A stretch of DNA of 51,420 nt from Pseudomonadota bacterium (GCA_023430315.1 JAEZAW010000045.1:1-51420), one strand, 5' to 3'. Positions 9,293 through 18,571 are shown, counted from the stretch's first letter. The notes: a model not told the origin generated them from the letters alone. Numbers and translations: made by a program.

Positions 9293-10357
9293 TCAGATCT
9301 CGACCGCCTCGCCGGGCTGCGCCGCGCGGAACCGCTCCGCTGCGATCCCGCGCGCCTTCAGAGCCTCTGCGAGCGCCAGGGGCGGCGCATCGCGCGCCTC
9401 GGTCGTCAGCTGGAAGGCGCCCCAGTGGTGGCCGAGCGCCTGCGCGGCCCCGCAGAGCTTGAAGGCTTGGACAGCATCGTCTGGGTTCATGTGCTGATGC
9501 TTCATGAACCAGCGCGGCTCATAGGCGCCGATCGGCAGCAGCGCCATGCGGATGTTCGGGTGCCGCGCGCCGACGTGGCGGAACGTGCGGCCATCGCCGA
9601 GTCCGCTGTCGCCGACGGCGTAGATGCGACCTGCCGGCGTCTCGATGACGAAGCTTGCCCATAGTGCATGCCGGCGGTCACGGGCACCGCGCGCCGACCA
9701 GTGCTGTGTCGGCTCGGTGTACACGACAATGCCGTTGTCGAGGTTGGTGTTGTCGCCCCAGTCCACGGTCGTCACTTCGAGATCGGGAATGCCTTGCCGC
9801 ATGATCGTGTCATTGCCGAGCGGCGTAATGATCCGCGGCCGGTCGCGCGCCCACAGACGCGCCAGTGTCGGCAGATCGAGATGATCGTAGTGATTGTGCG
9901 TAACGAGCACTGCGTGGATCGTCGGCAGATCCTCGAAGGCAACGCCGGGCGCGCAGCAACGCTTTGGACCCCATCGTGCGAACGGGCTCGCGCGCTCGGA
10001 CCAGTGCGGATCGACGAGCATGTTGAGGCCGCCCGCCTGAATGAGCCAGCTCGCGTGCCCTATGAACGTGATGCGCGCTCGCCCGGTCACCTCGGTTGGT
10101 GGCTTTTCGGCGACGCGATTCTCGACGCGTGCCGGCCACTTCTCCCATTTCTCCATGAAGTAGAGCTGGGCTACGCGGTGAACGCCGCCCGGCGACTTAC
10201 CGCCCGGATTGAAAAATACCGTACCATCGAAGTGATCGCTCGCAGGACCCTGGTAGTAGGCGTTGGCGCGCTTGGGTCCGAGCGCGGCGATGCCGCCAGC
10301 CCCGAGCAGGCCGGTTGCCGAGAGCATCTTGATGAGGCGCCGCCGTGTCGGGCGCAT
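9293..10357 (-). CDS. Tat-exported metallo-beta-lactamase-fold hydrolase (NAPE-PLD/RomA-like)
   Basis: This 354-residue protein begins with MRPTRRRLIKMLSATGLLGA, a twin-arginine-like signal ending near ANA, so export to the periplasm is likely. The metal site HNHYDH lies at 154-159, with further ligands in TQHWS, GDSG and LGHHWGAF. The arrangement and the IGHASWLIQ entry strand resemble the NAPE-phospholipase-D/RomA group, whose bacterial substrates are mostly unknown. The start ATG follows AGAGAGGGATCT. The frame stays open far upstream, antisense to the ThDP enzyme gene, but that part is only a shadow. It is transcribed divergently from the ThDP gene, with a 138-base gap. Confidence 0.88.
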   Translation of the reverse strand: MRPTRRRLIKMLSATGLLGAGGIAALGPKRANAYYQGPASDHFDGTVFFNPGGKSPGGVHRVAQLYFMEKWEKWPARVENRVAEKPPTEVTGRARITFIGHASWLIQAGGLNMLVDPHWSERASPFARWGPKRCCAPGVAFEDLPTIHAVLVTHNHYDHLDLPTLARLWARDRPRIITPLGNDTIMRQGIPDLEVTTVDWGDNTNLDNGIVVYTEPTQHWSARGARDRRHALWASFVIETPAGRIYAVGDSGLGDGRTFRHVGARHPNIRMALLPIGAYEPRWFMKHQHMNPDDAVQAFKLCGAAQALGHHWGAFQLTTEARDAPPLALAEALKARGIAAERFRAAQPGEAVEI

Positions 10358-10495
10358 AGATCCCTCTCTTGCGGCGCGGCTTGCGCCGTGTGCATGGCTC
10401 GCGGATTGTGTCGCCAGCGCAGGTAGCGCATCATTAGTCCGGACACAATTGGAACGCCGCTCAAATAATCGCGACATCGGGAAGGAAGCGCTTCT

Positions 10496-12166
10496 ATGGC
10501 AAAGAACCAGATCACCGGCCGTTCGGCCTTCCTCGCCGTGCTCAAGGATGAGGGCGTAACGCACCTTTTCGGTAATCCCGGCACGACCGAGCTGCCCATC
10601 ATGCACGCCCTCGCCGAGCATCCGGACCTCACCTACGTCATGGCCATGCAGGAGAGCCTCGTCGTCGCGATGGCGGATGGCTTTTCGCGCGCTTCCGGCC
10701 AACTCACCGCCTGCAACGTCCACGTCGCGCCCGGTCTCGGCAACGCGCTCGGCTCGCTCTACAACGCGAAGTTCACCGGTACGCCGATCATCCTCACTGC
10801 CGGTCAGCAGGAGCAGGGCCACGGCCTCACCGAGCCGCTGCTCTACGACAACCTCGTCCCGATGGCAGAGCCGCTCGTCAAATGGGCCATTGAGGTGACG
10901 CGTCTCGAGGATCTGCCGCGCATCATGCGTCGTGCCGCCAAGGTCGCGATGACGCCGCCGACCGGCCCCGTGTTCATTTCGCTTCCGGGCGACATCCTCA
11001 ACCTCGAAGGCGGCATCGATCTCGGCGCGTCGACGCGCGTCGACAGTCGCGTGCGGCCCTCCGATGAGCTGCTCGATGCGCTCGCAGCGCGCATTCTCAA
11101 AGCCGAGCGTCCGGTCATCATCGTCGGCGATGAGATCGTGAAGAGCGATGCGCTCAAGGAGGCTGCGGATTTCGCGGAGGCCTTCGGCTGCCCTGTCCTG
11201 CAGCAGAGCGTGGCTTACGGTGCGCACTTCCTCTCCGAGCATCCCTGCTACATCGGTGGCCTCAACCGTGAGCAGCCGGATGTGCGTGCCGCGCTCGCGC
11301 CCTATGATCTGATGATCTCGCTCGGCGCAGACCCGATCCGCATGTCGGTATGGAGCGAGATCGATCCAATGCCGCCGGAGCTCGCGATGATCCAGATCGG
11401 GCTCAACGATTGGGATCTCGCCAAAAACTATGCGGCGGAGATGGCTGTCCGCGCCGATGTGCGCGAGACGCTGCGCGCGCTGACGCCGGTTCTCGTCAAG
11501 AAGGGCGGCAAGGCGCTCAAGGATCGCGCCGAGAAATCGCTCGCCGCGCTGAAGGCCAACAACTGGACGGCCAAGCGCAAGAAGCTCGTCACGACGATCG
11601 ATGCCAAGGAGCACGTTGCGGGCAAGCCGATCAATCCGGATTTCATGACGCTGCGGATCGTCGAGTCGATCCCGAAGGATGCCGTCGTCGTCAACGAGTC
11701 ACTGACCAGCGGTCGCCTGCTGAACAGCCTGCTCGCCTATCGCGACCGCTACGGCTATCACGGTCTCGCCTCGGGCGGCATCGGCTGGAGCGTGCCGGCC
11801 TCGGTCGGCATTTCCATGGCGCAGAAAGATCGCCCCGTCGTGTGCGTCGTCGGCGACGGCTCCGCGATGTACTCCATCCAGGCGCTCTGGACAGCGGCGC
11901 ACCACAAGCTTCCGATCACCTACATCATCTGCAACAACGGCGGCTATCGCATCATCAAGCAGCGCCTCAAGCTCTTCCATAAGAACGAGCAGTTCGTCGG
12001 CATGGACTTCGTCGAGCCGAAGGTGGATTTCACGGCGCTGGCAAAATCCATGGGTTTGGAGGCGCACCGCATTTCGGATCCGGCCGCCCTGGAGCCCGCG
12101 CTCCGCAAGGCGACATCCACGCCCGGCGCGAAGCTGTTGGAGGTCATGGTCGAGGGGCATGTGTAG
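10496..12166 (+). CDS. thiamine-diphosphate-dependent enzyme, benzoylformate decarboxylase-like
   Basis: This 556-residue three-domain ThDP enzyme has the N-terminal LFGNPGTTELP loop, the cofactor-activating Glu53 (MQES) and His76 in NVHVAPG. The C-terminal ThDP/Mg motif runs from GDGS (453-456) to NN (480-481) with SIQALWTAAHHKLP between. The loop and motif match benzoylformate decarboxylase more closely than acetolactate synthase. However, the Ser of NPGSNELP is Thr here, and the second active-site His of the Pseudomonas enzyme has no obvious counterpart near RMSVWSEID. The substrate is therefore open: a 2-oxoacid decarboxylase or a carboligase. Its ribosome site is GGAAGGAAG. It is divergent from the MBL gene. 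Confidence 0.88.
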   Translation: MAKNQITGRSAFLAVLKDEGVTHLFGNPGTTELPIMHALAEHPDLTYVMAMQESLVVAMADGFSRASGQLTACNVHVAPGLGNALGSLYNAKFTGTPIILTAGQQEQGHGLTEPLLYDNLVPMAEPLVKWAIEVTRLEDLPRIMRRAAKVAMTPPTGPVFISLPGDILNLEGGIDLGASTRVDSRVRPSDELLDALAARILKAERPVIIVGDEIVKSDALKEAADFAEAFGCPVLQQSVAYGAHFLSEHPCYIGGLNREQPDVRAALAPYDLMISLGADPIRMSVWSEIDPMPPELAMIQIGLNDWDLAKNYAAEMAVRADVRETLRALTPVLVKKGGKALKDRAEKSLAALKANNWTAKRKKLVTTIDAKEHVAGKPINPDFMTLRIVESIPKDAVVVNESLTSGRLLNSLLAYRDRYGYHGLASGGIGWSVPASVGISMAQKDRPVVCVVGDGSAMYSIQALWTAAHHKLPITYIICNNGGYRIIKQRLKLFHKNEQFVGMDFVEPKVDFTALAKSMGLEAHRISDPAALEPALRKATSTPGAKLLEVMVEGHV

Positions 12167-12190
12167 GCGGTTGGGGCGTCGGCCAGACTT

Positions 12191-12211
12191 CCCGGGGGGG
12201 ACGTCCCCGGG
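12191..12211 (+). terminator. GC-rich hairpin after the ThDP gene (possible terminator)
   Basis: A 7-base stem, CCCGGGG pairing with CCCCGGG, encloses a GGGACGT loop and contains the perfect palindrome GGGGACGTCCCC. It begins 24 bases after the ThDP gene stop. There is no T-run after it, so intrinsic termination would be weak. Confidence 0.4.
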
Positions 12212-12219
12212 GGGTGCGA

Positions 12220-12247
12220 TTGACAAGCGGCCGCAGCCCCCTTAACT
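12220..12247 (+). promoter_or_regulatory. candidate promoter for tRNA-Leu
   Basis: A perfect TTGACA (12220-12225) is followed after 16 bases by TTAACT (12242-12247), a poor match to the -10 consensus. This places a transcription start a few bases before the tRNA at 12259. Spacing and location are right; only the -35 is strong. Confidence 0.45.
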
Positions 12248-12258
12248 GATGCCCGCCT

Positions 12259-12343
<85 letters not shown>

Positions 12344-12372
12344 TTCCCTGACTTGCAAGGCGCTGACGCGCT

Positions 12373-13602
12373 TCACGTCGTCGATGCTGGCTGACCCAGG
12401 GCGCTATCGCTTGCGGCTCCGGCCGGGGCCAACTCACGCCAGAGCGAGCGCGAGAGGCACACGACGACCACCGTATTGATGACCGCGCCCAGGACGACGG
12501 CCCACTTCCAGCTCTCACCGTTGCCGGGCAGCACATACAGCGAGAATTCGGGAGCGTACGACAGGAGCGAGCTCGCCTGCATGGCGACCGCTGCCCAGAT
12601 GAACTGCGGGGCCACGCAAGCGAGCGCATAGCTGAAAACGTCGGCCCCGAAGAAGAAGCGATCGTGCATCTTCGGCAGCACGTACGGCATAACGGTCATC
12701 GAGACCGTTGCAGCTAGTAGAATAGCACGGTCACTGACATTCCGCCGACCCCAGCCAAGGAGCGCGATGAGCGCGCCAGCGAGTGACGCGACCGCGAGCC
12801 CGGCCATCGTGATCTTCTTGTACAGCTGCCAGTTTTTGCTCGCGCCCCCGAAGAAATCCAAGAAGAAGTAGAAGTTGGGCGCATTCATCGAGAGCGTATT
12901 GTAATAGCGCCCCTGCACAAGATAGATCGTGAGCAACTGACCTAGCGGCCGTCCGATAAGTGCCGCAGGCAATAGCGTTGCGGCATAGACCGGCGGCGCG
13001 ACTATCACGGAACGCCAAGGAATACGGCCCGCGAATATCATGAACAGGATGAACGGGCCGAGGAAAATGGCTTGCAGTTTCGTCGAAATGGCGAGGGTAA
13101 AAATTGCAATGGCCCAATAAGGTCGCAGCTTGAGAACTAATAATACGGTCAAGAGCAGCAGCGACGCATAGATCGTATCCGCCTGCCCCCATACAAACGC
13201 GTTTATGCCAACGGTCGGCAAGATCAGGATACCAGCGGCCGCGCCCGTTGCGGAATTCACCGTCATTCCAAAATGCCGGCAAATAGCAAATATTGAAAAC
13301 GATATGAGCAGCACGAATGGAATATTAATGAGCTTGACCAGGGCTTGGTCGCTCACGGGAATGTGGAGGTAGGTTGCGGTCGCCAATAAGTAAAGATAGG
13401 GCGGCGCGTACTCACTGAACGGATCGGATAGCGCCGAGAAACCTCCATGCGATCTGATGTAGTCGAGCCAAGGCTTAACGAAGCCATTAAAATCCGAAAC
13501 GGAGAAATTCAGCAGGGGCGCGTACAGTGCGGCCCAGATGGCAATGAAGAAGGCAATGGAGGCGAGGGGTGGAACCTTGGCGAAGCTCAGTGACCGGGGC
13601 AT
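12373..13602 (-). CDS. polytopic membrane protein, GT-C glycosyltransferase-like
   Basis: This protein of about 409 residues has roughly ten hydrophobic segments. After the first comes an extracytoplasmic loop with SVSDFNGFVKPWLDYI and then FSEYAPPYLYLL. An acidic residue in this first loop and a DPFSEYAPP-type motif are typical of GT-C enzymes that use polyprenyl-phosphate sugars. The family assignment is by pattern only. ATG 13602 has GGATGAGG just upstream; ATG 13611 is the alternative. Its base composition is visibly richer in A and T than its neighbours, with runs such as ACTAATAATACGG, a hint of foreign origin. It ends tail-to-tail with tRNA-Leu, 29 bases away, and is divergent from the SGNH-like gene. 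Confidence 0.72.
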   Translation of the reverse strand: MPRSLSFAKVPPLASIAFFIAIWAALYAPLLNFSVSDFNGFVKPWLDYIRSHGGFSALSDPFSEYAPPYLYLLATATYLHIPVSDQALVKLINIPFVLLISFSIFAICRHFGMTVNSATGAAAGILILPTVGINAFVWGQADTIYASLLLLTVLLVLKLRPYWAIAIFTLAISTKLQAIFLGPFILFMIFAGRIPWRSVIVAPPVYAATLLPAALIGRPLGQLLTIYLVQGRYYNTLSMNAPNFYFFLDFFGGASKNWQLYKKITMAGLAVASLAGALIALLGWGRRNVSDRAILLAATVSMTVMPYVLPKMHDRFFFGADVFSYALACVAPQFIWAAVAMQASSLLSYAPEFSLYVLPGNGESWKWAVVLGAVINTVVVVCLSRSLWRELAPAGAASDSALGQPASTT

Positions 13603-13811
13603 CGGCCTCATCCAGAAAATTCGTCGTTGGAGCCGCAACGGAGGCCGCGTCAATGGCCCCGGCCAGCAATGGATTGTCACAGAGTAATCATGCTCGAGCG
13701 CAGGTTCAGGCTAGCGCCCAAGGCTAGTAGCGTCAATAAGTTGCCCATGGTAGGGTGCCGCCGATTGCAGCTTAGACGTACTGGCTCCCACCGACGTTGA
13801 GAAATGTAAAC

Positions 13812-14843
13812 ATGGATGGTGATCTGCCGGGCGCACGAGGCCTTTCGTCGGCGCCGGACTCAAGGCGAGGTTTTGCCGGGCTGCCTGCCATTGGGCCGAC
13901 TGCGTACATCCTAATTATTATCATCGCTGCGGTTGCCACATACCTCTATCAGTTACGCTACGATGGCATTTTCGCGTGTCAGGCGCGCGGGTATGCGGGC
14001 GATGCGTTTCTCGCCGAGTGCAGCGCGCACCAGTATGGTAATTATGAACACGGCGCCTTTTGGTTTGGCCTGGAGCCTCGCGCTCTAGCGGCTGCGGCGC
14101 GCGCGCGCGTTCTCTTTCTCGGTGACAGCCGTCTTCAGGTGGCTTTCTCGACGCCCGAAACGAAGGACTGGTTTTCTCGGAGGGATGCTTCCTATTACTT
14201 GCTCGGTTTCGGTGCCGGCGAGAATATGAATTTCACAGGCAAGCTCTTGGAGAAAATCAAACCTCGGGCAACGGCTTATATTATCAATGCCGATAATTTC
14301 TTCGAGACTTGGCTGACCATTCCCGTAAAGCCGATCTTTGCCGACCCGTCGACCGGCGAGCGATACAAGAATAAAAGCTATTGGCAGATCCCGCATAAGT
14401 ATTTCTGCGCTTTCGCGTCGCCGCTGTGCGGTGACAATTTCGCAGCGTTCCGCTCCGAGGCGACGGGAACGTACCAATTGGCTGGCGCCTATGATGCGGA
14501 CGGCCGCCGGATCAAGGGCGCCACGGTCTCGTACAGTCGCGACATCAACCATCAGAACGTACAGAAGTACCTACCGCGGGCGGAGCAGCTCTTTTCCCAG
14601 CTCGGCGTGCGCAGGGACTGCGTCATACTCACTATAATCCCGTATGCTGGAACCAGGATCGAGACTGCGAGGACTCTGGCTGCTGCCCTCGGAGTGAGCT
14701 TCGTGGCGCCCGAGCTGGACGGTCTCAAGATGTTTGACCCGACGCATTTGGACTCTGCAAGCGCGCAGCTCTGGGCGCAGAAGTTCTACGAGGCGGCAGG
14801 CCCGCAACTCGAAAGATGTGCGTCAGGTAAGCAGACAAGCTGA
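13812..14843 (+). CDS. membrane-anchored SGNH/GDSL-like protein
   Basis: This 343-residue protein has one N-terminal membrane segment (about 29-47) and an extracytoplasmic domain. VLFLGDSR near 100-107 resembles SGNH block I, and FDPTHLD near 309 (Asp309, His312) fits the block V Asp-x-x-His pair. This is the pattern of DltD/AlgX-like proteins that help move acyl groups in the periplasm. The usual Leu after GDS is Arg, and blocks II and III are not obvious, so activity is uncertain. Four cysteines suggest disulfides. ATG 13812 is preferred to the TTG at 13797, although its ribosome site is weak. It heads the run of genes through the MBOAT protein, 35 bases before the FkbH-like gene. The early codons are A/T-rich. 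Confidence 0.65.
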   Translation: MDGDLPGARGLSSAPDSRRGFAGLPAIGPTAYILIIIIAAVATYLYQLRYDGIFACQARGYAGDAFLAECSAHQYGNYEHGAFWFGLEPRALAAAARARVLFLGDSRLQVAFSTPETKDWFSRRDASYYLLGFGAGENMNFTGKLLEKIKPRATAYIINADNFFETWLTIPVKPIFADPSTGERYKNKSYWQIPHKYFCAFASPLCGDNFAAFRSEATGTYQLAGAYDADGRRIKGATVSYSRDINHQNVQKYLPRAEQLFSQLGVRRDCVILTIIPYAGTRIETARTLAAALGVSFVAPELDGLKMFDPTHLDSASAQLWAQKFYEAAGPQLERCASGKQTS

Positions 14844-14878
14844 GTTATTGAGAACCACGGATTTTGGCGCCGCCCACA

Positions 14879-16777
14879 ATGATGAACTGGCTACCCGCCG
14901 CGACAGACTTTCGCGATCAGCTCAAGTCGATCCTTGCGTCGCCGGATGCGAATGGTCAGTTCGACAAGCTGGCTGCCCTTGCTCATCACCGATTGAACGT
15001 GCTCGAGACGCTGCAACTCGACGGTGCTCTTGGAAAGTGCCTGCGAGATGCGGAAGCCACTCCGGCACCCATCAGGCTGGCACTGCTCGGGGCCAATACT
15101 CTGGATCATCTGGCGCCGGCTATAAGAGTTGCCGGCCTGCGGCGCCGGCTCCTGTTCGATATTCATATCGGAAGCTATGGGCAGTATCGGCAGGAGCTGC
15201 TGAATCCCTCTTCACAGGTGCACCAGTTCCGCCCCCAGATCGTGCTGCTCTCCCTGTCGAGCCGTGAGACGCTCTCGGCGCTTCCGCTTTCTTCCACGGA
15301 AGGCGAAGTGCAGGCGCTGATCGAGCAGAGGATTGACGAAATCCGTCATCTCTGGCGCACGGCCCGGGAAACGCTCGGCGCGGTCGTCATCCAGCAGACA
15401 GTTCTAGACGTCGCGGATCCCGTGTTCGGCAGCTATGATTGCATCGTGCCAGCAGCACCGCGCCGCGTTATCGCGCGCCTCAACGAGCGTATGGCCGAGG
15501 TGGCCTCGACCGATGGCGTGCTGCTGCTCGATATCGCGGGGGCGGCGACGCGGCAGGGAATAAACTTCTGGCACGACAGATCGCGCTGGCTGCAGGGGAA
15601 GCTCGAGATCGCGCCGCAGGCAGCCCCCATGTACGGGGAGCTGTTGGTGCGCATCGTTGCTGCGCAGCGCGGCATGTCGCGCAAGTGCCTCGTTCTCGAC
15701 CTCGACAATACGGTGTGGGGCGGCGTCATCGGCGACGATGGCATCGAAGGCATCGTGCTGGGCGAGGGCAGCGCCGCGGGAGAGGCGCACCTTGCGCTTC
15801 AAAGGTACGCAAAGCAGCTCAGCGAGCGCGGCATCATACTTGCCGTGTGCTCGAAGAACGAGGCCGCAGTCGCGGAAGCCGCATTCCGCGATCATCCCGA
15901 GATGATCCTGAAGCGCGCCGATATCGCGGCATTCGTTGCCAACTGGAACGACAAGTCCGAAAATCTTCGCGCGATCGCCGAGCAGCTGAATATCGGTCTC
16001 GACAGTCTCGTGTTCGTCGACGACAACCCGGTGGAGCGGGCGCGCATTCGCGAGAGCTTGCCGATGGTGGCCGTCCCGGAGCTTCCGGAGGATGTCTCAG
16101 ACTATGTGCCGCGCGTCGCCGAGGCAGGTTATTTCGAGGCCGTTGCCTTCACTGCAGAGGATCGCCAGCGCGCGCAGCAGTATGCCGCCAACACCGAGCG
16201 CGATCTTCTGCGTGGCTCTGCCCAGAGCATCGAGGACTTCCTCAAGGGCCTGGACATGTCGCTCGACTATGGTCCCGTCACGCCGGTCAGCATTGATCGC
16301 GTGACGCAGCTCATCAACAAGACCAATCAGTTCAACACCACGACGCGGCGCTATTCATCGGAGGAAGTGGTTGCGCGAAGCACCAGTTCGGATGGCCTCG
16401 CCTTCCAGTTCCGTCTCCTGGACAAGTTCGGCGACAATGGCATCGTGAGCGTCATGATCCTGCGGCCCGACGATAATGAGCGGGATGTCCTCGAGATCGA
16501 AAGCTGGGTCATGAGCTGTCGGGTCTTCGGCCGCGAGCTCGAGCACGAAGCGATGAACATCGCGGTCGAGGCGGCGCGAGATCGCGGCGTGCGCGCATTG
16601 AGCGCCGACTATATTCCGACGAAGAAGAATGGCGTGATCCGGGATCTCTTTCCAAGCCTCGGTTTTGCACCATCCGATAAGGATACGCCGTCGAATGGGC
16701 CATCGCGTTGGATCCTCGACGTGAAGGGCTACGACGCGCACAAGACCCACATCTCCCGGATCGAGAAAACACAATGA
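14879..16777 (+). CDS. FkbH-like HAD-IIIC protein
   Basis: This 632-residue protein has three parts. The N-terminal region (about 60-260) has an SGNH-like fold pattern. A HAD domain carries the nucleophile motif DLDNTVWGG at 274-282 and the later VFVDDNPVERA. A C-terminal GNAT-like region has QLINKTNQFNTTTRRYS. In polyketide pathways FkbH proteins take D-1,3-bisphosphoglycerate, dephosphorylate it and load glyceryl onto an ACP. The key HAD aspartates are present here. Starts: ATG 14879 is preferred over TTG 14864; the ribosome site is poor, so translation may be coupled to the upstream gene. The stop overlaps the ACP start as ATGA, strong evidence that the ACP is the partner. Confidence 0.9.
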   Translation: MMNWLPAATDFRDQLKSILASPDANGQFDKLAALAHHRLNVLETLQLDGALGKCLRDAEATPAPIRLALLGANTLDHLAPAIRVAGLRRRLLFDIHIGSYGQYRQELLNPSSQVHQFRPQIVLLSLSSRETLSALPLSSTEGEVQALIEQRIDEIRHLWRTARETLGAVVIQQTVLDVADPVFGSYDCIVPAAPRRVIARLNERMAEVASTDGVLLLDIAGAATRQGINFWHDRSRWLQGKLEIAPQAAPMYGELLVRIVAAQRGMSRKCLVLDLDNTVWGGVIGDDGIEGIVLGEGSAAGEAHLALQRYAKQLSERGIILAVCSKNEAAVAEAAFRDHPEMILKRADIAAFVANWNDKSENLRAIAEQLNIGLDSLVFVDDNPVERARIRESLPMVAVPELPEDVSDYVPRVAEAGYFEAVAFTAEDRQRAQQYAANTERDLLRGSAQSIEDFLKGLDMSLDYGPVTPVSIDRVTQLINKTNQFNTTTRRYSSEEVVARSTSSDGLAFQFRLLDKFGDNGIVSVMILRPDDNERDVLEIESWVMSCRVFGRELEHEAMNIAVEAARDRGVRALSADYIPTKKNGVIRDLFPSLGFAPSDKDTPSNGPSRWILDVKGYDAHKTHISRIEKTQ

Positions 16778-17016
16778 CCGAAGATGAGATCCTTCAGACG
16801 CTGACCCGAATTCTGCGCGATCTGCTCATGGACGATTCCATCGTCCTGACGATGGACACGCGACGTGAGGACGTCCCGGCCTGGGACTCATTCAACTACA
16901 TCAACTTCATCGTGGCTCTCGAGATGGAGTACGGTATCAAGTTCAAGGTGTCCGACGTCGAGTCCTTCGAGAATGTCGGCGCCATCGTCAGGCAGACCAA
17001 GGCCCTTCGCTCGTAG
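16774..17016 (+). CDS. acyl carrier protein
   Basis: This 80-residue acidic four-helix carrier has the phosphopantetheine attachment motif WDSFNYINFI, where Ser39 is the modified residue, followed by the usual helix II ALEMEYGIKFKV. The start ATG overlaps the FkbH-like stop in an ATGA junction, and the next gene starts 8 bases after its stop, so the three are translationally linked. It is not the fatty-acid synthase ACP: no fab genes are nearby, and the sequence differs from AcpP, which has DSLDTVE at this site. It probably carries a glyceryl-derived acyl group. Confidence 0.92.
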   Translation: MTEDEILQTLTRILRDLLMDDSIVLTMDTRREDVPAWDSFNYINFIVALEMEYGIKFKVSDVESFENVGAIVRQTKALRS

Positions 17017-17024
17017 CCGACCGC

Positions 17025-18518
17025 GTGAAATCCGAGCCCCAACACTCTCCGGCCGTGCTCGCATCCCGGACGTTTGGCGAGGATGATCAGCAAGCGTTCG
17101 CGCGGCTGACAGGTGACTACAACCCCATTCATATCGATCCCGTGGCGGCGCGGCGCACGCAGGCGGGTGATGTGGTCGCCCACGGTGTCCACGGCGCTCT
17201 CTGGGCGCTCGATACGCTCCTTGCGATGGGAGCCATCTCGGGTGAGATCGCTTCGCTGGCCGTCAACTTCCCGAGGTTCGTCCACCTGGGCAAAGGCGTT
17301 GACCTTCGCATCGTGAGCCGCAAGGACAGTGAGATCGTCGCCACGCTTTCGCTCGGAAATATCGTGGCGACGTCTCTTACGATCGGCCTCGGTGCAACGC
17401 GCGAGCTCGACGATACGATGCTCGATGTCGGCAGTCCGCCACCGCCGAAAACGCGTCCGGCAAATTGGACCAGAATGGAGGATGTGGCCCAGTTGCAGGG
17501 CTGGATGGATGTGGGTGCTTCCGTCGATGGCATCAGCGCGCATTTCCCGCACGTTGCAGCCAAGATGGGGCGGGAACGTGCAGCAGCGATCGCGCTGCTG
17601 TCGACGATAGTCGGAATGGAATGCCCGGGCCTGCATTCGCTGTTCTCTTCGTTCTCCGTGCGGTTGGCCGACAGCCCGAAGGCTCCGAATGGCGTGAGAT
17701 TTCGCGTCACCTATACCGACGATCGGTTCCGCATCATCCGCTTGGACGTGGCAGGTGCCGGAATTCGCGGTGAAGTCCGGAGCTTTCTGCGGCCCTTGGC
17801 CGTCGCGCAGCAGGACATCGGTCAGATTGCGCGCTCGATCTCTCCAACGGAGTTCGCGGGCAGCACTGCACTCATCATCGGGGGATCGCGCGGGCTCGGC
17901 GCGCTGGTTGCTAAGGTCATTGCCGCAGGGGGCGGGCGGGTTGTCATAACCTATGCCAAGGGCAAGTCGGATGCCCTGGAGCTCGAGGCCGAAATTCGTC
18001 GACACGCCGGTGCTTCAGCGTGCACCGCGATTCACTATGATGCTGCTCAGGATCCCGCGCCTCAGCTCGCTTCGATCGGGAGCAGCATCAGTCACCTTTA
18101 CTATTTCGCGACTCCGACGATCGGCCAGCAAAGAGACGGCCCATTCATGCCGGCCGTGCTGGAGACGTTCATGGCGTTCTACGTGACCCGCTTCTACGAG
18201 TGCTGTCGTTACCTCGTATCCGTATCCGATCGGCGGCCCCTCACCGTTTTCTATCCGTCGACCGTATTCGCCGATAATCCGCCTCCGACGATGATCGAGT
18301 ATGCGATGGCCAAGATCGCCGGTGAGCTGCTGTGCTCGCATCTCAATCAGTCCAACATCGGTGTGCGCGTGATCGCGCACCGATTGCCGAGGCTGTCGAC
18401 CGATCAGACGGCAACGATACCACCAGTCGCCGCTCGCGACCCTCTCGAAGCCATGTTACCGATCATCCGCGAAGTTCAAGGTGTGGCAACTCCAACAAGT
18501 GGATCCGCGGCGCCCTGA
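17025..18518 (+). CDS. fused MaoC-type double hotdog and short-chain ketoreductase
   Basis: This 497-residue fusion starts with a MaoC-type hotdog (about 15-130) carrying the hydratase motif LTGDYNPIHID (Asp31, Asn33, His36) and VAHGVHG. A second stretch (about 150-258) with PGLHSLFSSFSVRL and FRVTYTDDRFRI looks like a second hotdog that lacks the catalytic pair. A short-chain dehydrogenase domain follows (about 278-490), with ALIIGGSRGLG (286-292) and the catalytic Ser412, Tyr426 and Lys430 (YAMAK). The last part is degenerate. The likely role is reduction and hydration or dehydration of an ACP-bound acyl group. The start is GTG at 17025. No ketosynthase or acyltransferase domain is present, so it is not a polyketide synthase module. 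Confidence 0.85.
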   Translation: MKSEPQHSPAVLASRTFGEDDQQAFARLTGDYNPIHIDPVAARRTQAGDVVAHGVHGALWALDTLLAMGAISGEIASLAVNFPRFVHLGKGVDLRIVSRKDSEIVATLSLGNIVATSLTIGLGATRELDDTMLDVGSPPPPKTRPANWTRMEDVAQLQGWMDVGASVDGISAHFPHVAAKMGRERAAAIALLSTIVGMECPGLHSLFSSFSVRLADSPKAPNGVRFRVTYTDDRFRIIRLDVAGAGIRGEVRSFLRPLAVAQQDIGQIARSISPTEFAGSTALIIGGSRGLGALVAKVIAAGGGRVVITYAKGKSDALELEAEIRRHAGASACTAIHYDAAQDPAPQLASIGSSISHLYYFATPTIGQQRDGPFMPAVLETFMAFYVTRFYECCRYLVSVSDRRPLTVFYPSTVFADNPPPTMIEYAMAKIAGELLCSHLNQSNIGVRVIAHRLPRLSTDQTATIPPVAARDPLEAMLPIIREVQGVATPTSGSAAP

Positions 18519-18571
18519 AAGAGGATCCTAAAATCCCGCTCGCGTGAACGTTCAGACGAGTCCCCTTCCCC

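Noticed and set aside
8274..9497. A 407-codon plus-strand frame over the alcohol dehydrogenase
   Set aside because: It is antisense to a dehydrogenase with intact zinc and cofactor motifs.
10358..11614. Upstream extension of the MBL-fold frame on the minus strand
   Set aside because: It lies antisense to the ThDP enzyme; the Tat-like signal and ribosome site show the start at 10357.
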